Part shown: piece by piece, positions 60,257 through 64,000 of the stretch | Position numbering within the stretch: the first letter of the stretch is position 1 | Layout: every line of letters starts with the position of its first letter | Assembly: GCF_900100315.1 (NCBI RefSeq) | Contig: NZ_FNFF01000010.1 | Coordinates: forward strand, 62,001 to 126,000 | Source of the DNA: Streptomyces indicus | GTDB lineage: Bacteria > Actinomycetota > Actinomycetes > Streptomycetales > Streptomycetaceae | DNA: 64,000 bases | Direction: 5' to 3' | The notes under the pieces: model-generated | What the model saw: only the letters and a program-made list of their open reading frames with translations | Database searches by the model: none | What the model was told of the DNA's origin: nothing | Position numbers and translations under genes: made by a program

Positions 60257-60898
60257 CTACCGCAGCGCGTCCGCCACCTCGCGGGCCGCGTCGAGGACCC
60301 GGGGGCCGACGCGCTCCGGTACGGAGTCCGAGAGCATCACCACGCCCACGCTGCCCTCTATGCCGGTCACACCGAGCAGCGGCGCCGCCGCCCCGCTCGC
60401 GCCGGCCTCCAACTCGCCGTGGGTGAGGGTGAAGCCGGGGTCGTCGACCACGCCTTGGCGGGCGGCGAGTATCGCCTTGCCCGCGGCGCCGCGGTCGAGC
60501 GGGTGCCGGAACCCCGTGCGGTAGGCGACGTGGTAGTCGGTCCAGGTGGGTTCGACCACCGCGACCGCCAGCGCCTCCGAACCGTCGGCGAGGGTCAGAT
60601 GTGCGGTGGCGCCGATGTCCTCGGCCAGCGAGCGCAGCGCCGGCAGCGCGGCCTCGCGCACCAGCGGATGCACCTGGCGGCCCAGGCTCAGGACCCCGAG
60701 GCCCACCCGGGCGCGGCCGCCCAAGTCGCGGCGCACCAGGGCGTGTTGTTCGAGGGTGGCGAGCAGGCGGTACACGACGGTCCGGTTGACCCCGAGCTTG
60801 GTGGACAGCTCGGTGACGGTCAGTCCGTGGTCGGTGTCGGCGAGCAGCTTGAGGACTCTCAGTCCCCGGTCGAGCGTCTGGGAGGTCTCCGCGGTCAC
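60257..60898 (-). CDS. IclR-family transcriptional regulator
   Basis: 213 residues, GTG start at 60898 with AAGGAGAGG upstream. ETSQTLDRGLRVLKLLADTDHGLTVTELSTKLGVNRTVVYRLLATLEQHALV is the IclR winged helix, and the effector domain holds AHLTLADGSEALAV and YRTGFRHPLDRGAAGKAILAA. Shorter than most (213 versus ~250) but with both domains. Placed upstream of the M20 gene on the same strand, it may regulate the racemase/M20 set. Confidence 0.87.
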   Translation of the reverse strand: MTAETSQTLDRGLRVLKLLADTDHGLTVTELSTKLGVNRTVVYRLLATLEQHALVRRDLGGRARVGLGVLSLGRQVHPLVREAALPALRSLAEDIGATAHLTLADGSEALAVAVVEPTWTDYHVAYRTGFRHPLDRGAAGKAILAARQGVVDDPGFTLTHGELEAGASGAAAPLLGVTGIEGSVGVVMLSDSVPERVGPRVLDAAREVADALR

Positions 60899-61250
60899 GA
60901 CGCCCTCTCCTTAAGGTGAGTTGCGACGGCCTTGTGCGCGGCGGTGCCCGCTCGCAGCGGGTGACCCCGTCGCCGGTCCCGTCGGCGACGCGCGCCAGAG
61001 GCCGCCGGTCATCCGCGCCGCAGAAGGCCTGACTCCTCCGCGGGCTTGGCGCACCGGCTGCGCTCCGCGGCGGCGCTGCCACGGGGCGTGTGCGTTGCCG
61101 GGACAGTAGCGAGCGGGTCCGCTCAGCGGAAGACTCCGTCCAGAATCCGGTCACCACGGTTTGTCGGATACGGCGGTACGCGGCGTTTGCGGCGAACGTC
61201 CCGCCGCCCGACCGCCATGTCATCCCTGGCCACCGGGTACGCGTGCCCCG
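60899..61250. other. Intergenic region
   Basis: About 350 bp upstream of the IclR gene. GC-rich, with no gene, terminator or convincing promoter that I can support beyond the IclR ribosome binding site. Confidence 0.4.
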
Positions 61251-61406
61251 CTACCTGCGCCCGATGACCACCATCGCCGCGCCGACACCGAGGAGCATGA
61301 GCGCGCCCACGGCGGTCCAAAGTCCCGGCGTCAGGGGCGAGATCAGGAGCACCGCCACGGCGACCGCGGCGCAGAGCGCGAACAGTGCGGTACGGCGGTG
61401 CTTCAT
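61251..61406 (-). CDS. Small membrane protein (51 residues)
   Basis: 51 residues: MKHRRTALFALCAAVAVAVL, then a short Pro-Gly turn (SPLTPGLW) and a second helix ending AAMVVIGRR. Two membrane helices with positive residues at both ends, inside by the positive-inside rule. GAGG lies 11 nt upstream of the ATG. Common kind of Streptomyces small protein; function unknown. Confidence 0.65.
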   Translation of the reverse strand: MKHRRTALFALCAAVAVAVLLISPLTPGLWTAVGALMLLGVGAAMVVIGRR

Positions 61407-61639
61407 GGGCGCGGGACCTCGGTCGGCAGGGACGGCCGGGGGCTGCGGGACCGGCCTGACACCAAGGTAATGATCGAATAAGGACCCACGGCCCGGCGGA
61501 AGTCCCGGGCCATCGGCCGAAGGTCCCGAAGCCCCGCACCCAAGGTCCCGGATTCGGCGCTACGTGGCACCGGCGGGCGGTCCCACCGACGCGGCGCAGA
61601 ACCGCACAGCCACACCGGGCGGTACGCGGCACCGCGGCC

Positions 61640-63433
61640 TCACCGCATCCGCGTGGCCCACTCCTGCACCTTGGCAATGCGCTGCCGCAACTGTCCTGCC
61701 GTGGCCTCCGCGCTCGGCGGGCCGCCGCACACCCGGCGCAGCTCCGTGTGGATCACGCCGTGCGGCTTGCCGGACTGGTGCACGTACGCGCCGACCATGG
61801 TGTTGAGCTGCTTGCGCAGTTCGAGCATCTCCTTGTGGGAGACCACCGGGCGCCGCTCGGCGGGCAGTTCGAGCAGATCGGCCTCTTCGGCGGGCTTCTT
61901 GCGGCTGTGCGCGATCTGCCGCTGCTGGCGCTTCTGGAGCAGGAGCTGGACCTGGTCCGGTTCGAGGAGGCCGGGGATGCCGAGGTAGTCCTGCTCCTCC
62001 TCGCTGCCGGGGTGGGCCTGCATACCGAACTCGGCGCCGTTGTACATCACCCGGTCGAAGACCGCGTCCGACTCGAGCGCCTCGAAGGGCAGCATGTCCT
62101 GTTCGCCGGTGTCCTCGTCCTGCTCCTTGTTGGCCTCGTCCATCTCGGCCTCGGACTCGGCGTACGGGTCCTCCTCGCCGTCCTTCTTCGGCTTGTCGAG
62201 CACGTGGTCGCGCTCGACCTCCATCTCGTTCGCGAAGCCGAGCAGGTCGGGGATGGTGGGCAGGAAGACGGACGCCGTCTCGCCGCGCCGCCGCGACCGT
62301 ACGAAACGGCCGACCGCCTGCGCGAAGAACAGCGGCGTCGAAATCGTGGTCGCGTACACACCCACCGCGAGACGTGGCACGTCGACACCCTCGGACACCA
62401 TGCGCACGGCGACCATCCACCGGTCGGTGCTCGCGCTGAAGTCGTCGATCCGCTTCGAGGCGCCCGCGTCGTCGGACAGCACGAGGGTGGCCTTGGTGCC
62501 GGTGATCTCGCGGATCAGCTTTGCGTACGCACGCGCCGACTCCTGGTCGGAGGCGATCACCAGACCGCCCGCGTCATGGATGGACTTGCGGACCTCGGTG
62601 AGGCGCTGGTCGGCGGCGCGCAGCACGTTGGGCATCCAGTCGCCGCGCGGGTCGAGCGCGGTGCGCCAGGCCTGGCTGATCGCGTCCTTCGTCATCGGCT
62701 CGCCGAGCCGGGCCGCGATCTCGTCGCCCGCCTTCGTGCGCCAGCGCATGTTGCCGCTGTACGAGAGGAAGATGACGGGCCGCACGACGCTGTCGGCGAG
62801 CGCGTTGCCGTAGCCGTAGGTGTAGTCGGCCGAGGAGCGGCGGATGCCGTCCTTGCCCTCCTCGTACTGGACGAAGGGGATCGGGTTGGTGTCGGAGCGG
62901 AACGGGGTGCCGGTGAGGGCGAGGCGGCGCGTGGCCGGCTCGAAGGCCTCCAGGCAGGCCTCGCCCCAGGACTTGGAGTCACCGGCGTGGTGGATCTCGT
63001 CGAGGATGACGAGGGTCTTGCGCTGCTCGACCCGGTTGCGGTGCAGCATCGGCCGCACGCCCACGCCCGCGTAGGTCACGGCGACGCCGTGGTACTCCTT
63101 GCTGAGCGGACCCGCGCTGTACTCGGGGTCCAGCTTGATCCCTATCCGCGCCGCCGCCTCGGCCCACTGCTTCTTCAGATGCTCGGTGGGCGCCACGACC
63201 GTCACCTGCTGCACCACGTGGTGGTGCAGGAGCCAGGAGGCGAGGGTCAGCGCGAAGGTCGTCTTGCCGGCCCCGGGGGTGGCGACGGCGAGGAAGTCCC
63301 TCGGCTGCTCCTGCACATACCGCTCGAGGGCCCCCTGCTGCCAGGCGCGCAGCTTGTTGGCGGTACCCCAGGGGGCACGGCCGGGAAAGGCGGGTGAGAG
63401 GTGGTGCGAGCTGCTGGTGGCGGTGGTAGTCAC
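61640..63433 (-). CDS. DEAD/DEAH-box helicase (SF2, restriction-type motor)
   Basis: 597 residues, GTG start with GGAG close upstream. Motifs: Q-rich LRAWQQGAL, Walker A ATPGAGKTTFA, II DEIHH, III LTGTPFR, V FSASTDRWMVAVRMVSEGVDVP, and VI QAVGRFVRSRRRG. An acidic insert (ESEAEMDEANKEQDEDTGEQ) and a C-terminal helical region follow. SF2 helicases of this type act on DNA or RNA in repair or restriction. It stands alone in this window, and its role is unknown. Confidence 0.88.
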   Translation of the reverse strand: MTTTATSSSHHLSPAFPGRAPWGTANKLRAWQQGALERYVQEQPRDFLAVATPGAGKTTFALTLASWLLHHHVVQQVTVVAPTEHLKKQWAEAAARIGIKLDPEYSAGPLSKEYHGVAVTYAGVGVRPMLHRNRVEQRKTLVILDEIHHAGDSKSWGEACLEAFEPATRRLALTGTPFRSDTNPIPFVQYEEGKDGIRRSSADYTYGYGNALADSVVRPVIFLSYSGNMRWRTKAGDEIAARLGEPMTKDAISQAWRTALDPRGDWMPNVLRAADQRLTEVRKSIHDAGGLVIASDQESARAYAKLIREITGTKATLVLSDDAGASKRIDDFSASTDRWMVAVRMVSEGVDVPRLAVGVYATTISTPLFFAQAVGRFVRSRRRGETASVFLPTIPDLLGFANEMEVERDHVLDKPKKDGEEDPYAESEAEMDEANKEQDEDTGEQDMLPFEALESDAVFDRVMYNGAEFGMQAHPGSEEEQDYLGIPGLLEPDQVQLLLQKRQQRQIAHSRKKPAEEADLLELPAERRPVVSHKEMLELRKQLNTMVGAYVHQSGKPHGVIHTELRRVCGGPPSAEATAGQLRQRIAKVQEWATRMR

Positions 63434-63726
63434 GGTCTCCGGTTCGCGGGTCGGCTACGTATGACAGGTCTCGGTCGGCGGGCGCGGCAGGTCCCGGCCG
63501 CCTCCGTATGACAACCGGGCCACCTTACCGGTGCGGGTGTTTCGCATCCGGCTGACCGAGCCGGGTCGGGCCTGTGTGCGATATGGGTCACATGGGGTGG
63601 GGTGCGGGTCTGGGTGCGTCTCGGGCCGAGTCGGGTGCGGGTCTCGGTAACCGGGGCTCCGCCCCGGACCCCGCATCCGAACTGCGTTCGGATCTGCTCA
63701 AACGCCGCAGGGGCTGGAGGGTCGCC
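63434..63726. other. Intergenic region with repeat-like sequence
   Basis: About 290 bp. Holds GGGTCGGG-type short repeats (63595-63650) and a diverged copy of the CAAACGCCGG/GGGGCTG intergenic element (63695-63745). No gene seen. Confidence 0.5.
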
Positions 63727-64000
63727 TCAAACACCGGCGGGGCTGACGGTACGCAACCGCCCCGCCACCCATATCCCCACCGCCGCCACCAGCACCGACA
63801 GTGCGAACACCGAGGCGAATGCCGTTGCCGGGCCGCCCGTCGCCGCCTCCGCGCCGTGGCCCGACAGGGCGCCGCCGCCCAGGGCCGCGAAGGCCGCTCC
63901 GCCGCCCGCGAGCAGCAGCGCGTTGGACAGGCCGTCGGATATCTGGAGCGCCGCCGAGTTCGCCCCCGCCTCGGCCGGTGCCGACAGGCTCAGCATCAGG
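63727..64000 (-). CDS. MFS transporter, C-terminal part (start outside window)
   Basis: Open to the window edge; about 91 C-terminal residues are visible. Two hydrophobic segments (LLLAGGGAAFAALGGGAL and AFASVFALSVLVAAVGIWVAG) and the SLSAPAEAGANSAALQISDGLSN loop, typical of the last helices of an MFS transporter. The 5' part, substrate and regulation lie beyond base 64000. Confidence 0.65.
   Translation of the reverse strand, partial: LMLSLSAPAEAGANSAALQISDGLSNALLLAGGGAAFAALGGGALSGHGAEAATGGPATAFASVFALSVLVAAVGIWVAGRLRTVSPAGV

Overview
The window is high-GC actinomycete DNA, almost certainly a Streptomyces chromosome. The clues are GC-rich codon use, an SsgA-like sporulation protein, N-acetylglucosamine PTS genes with DasR-type operators, DUF1707, DUF2017 and DUF3618 proteins, and many genes whose start codon lies 6-7 nt after a TANNNT -10 box (leaderless mRNAs). 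From memory, the order rph, nagF, nagE1, nagE2 ... ssgG, hppD, Lrp regulator matches the SCO2904-SCO2928 core region of S. coelicolor. This is not a search result. Most of the window is conserved core; accessory pieces are few.

Layout. 0-3.4 kb: SEC-C protein end, a probable modification-dependent nuclease of lower GC, a GNAT and an NmrA-type oxidoreductase. 3.5-9.3 kb: MFS transporter, DUF445 membrane protein, SGNH hydrolase, GNAT, DUF1707 protein. 9.4-12 kb: three-gene ABC-2 exporter operon. 12.2-16.2 kb: bifunctional penicillin-binding protein, GroES-like protein, DUF3618 protein, Bcp peroxidase. 16.4-20 kb: orphan ATP-grasp ligase, tRNA-Leu(UAG), rdgB, a lipoprotein, rph. 19.8-23.1 kb: nagF/nagE1/nagE2 with dre sites. 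23.2-29.8 kb: MBL hydrolase, membrane-anchored PemK-like protein, then cysM-cysO with a Cys-containing leader peptide, a cobalamin riboswitch and btuFCD transporter operon, and mec. The vitamin B12 operon sits between mec and cysO-cysM, which work together in the protein-thiocarboxylate route to cysteine. 29.9-37.3 kb: two amino-acid transporters, DUF2017, clpS, pncB, pncA. 37.4-43.2 kb: secreted M6 metalloprotease and two proline-rich RDD membrane proteins. 43.6-49.6 kb: SsgG-like protein, FAD-linked oxidase, TPR protein, hppD and its divergent Lrp-type regulator. 49.6-53.5 kb: a four-gene osmoprotectant ABC transporter. 53.5-55.1 kb: leaderless ArsR-type regulator with a tiny coupled gene, and a secreted Lon-like protein. 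55.3-60.9 kb: an N-acylamino-acid racemase-like enzyme, its GNAT partner, NudK, a DeoR regulator, an M20 desuccinylase-like enzyme and an IclR regulator. Three of these fit a D- to L-amino-acid conversion route. 61.2-64 kb: a 51-residue membrane protein, a DEAD-type helicase and the end of an MFS transporter.

Most unusual observations: (i) two gene-gene junctions (clpS/DUF2017 and GNAT/racemase) hold partial tandem duplications that preserve overlapping stop/start signals, leaving chains of 13-16-codon minigenes between the real genes; (ii) CysO carries two extra residues after its Gly-Gly, implying JAMM-protease maturation; (iii) the mec/cysO split by a riboswitch-controlled B12 operon; (iv) the putative SRA-like/PD-(D/E)XK nuclease fusion at the left edge; (v) the candidate D-amino-acid succinylation cluster. 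No CRISPR array, prophage, transposase or biosynthetic gene cluster was seen.
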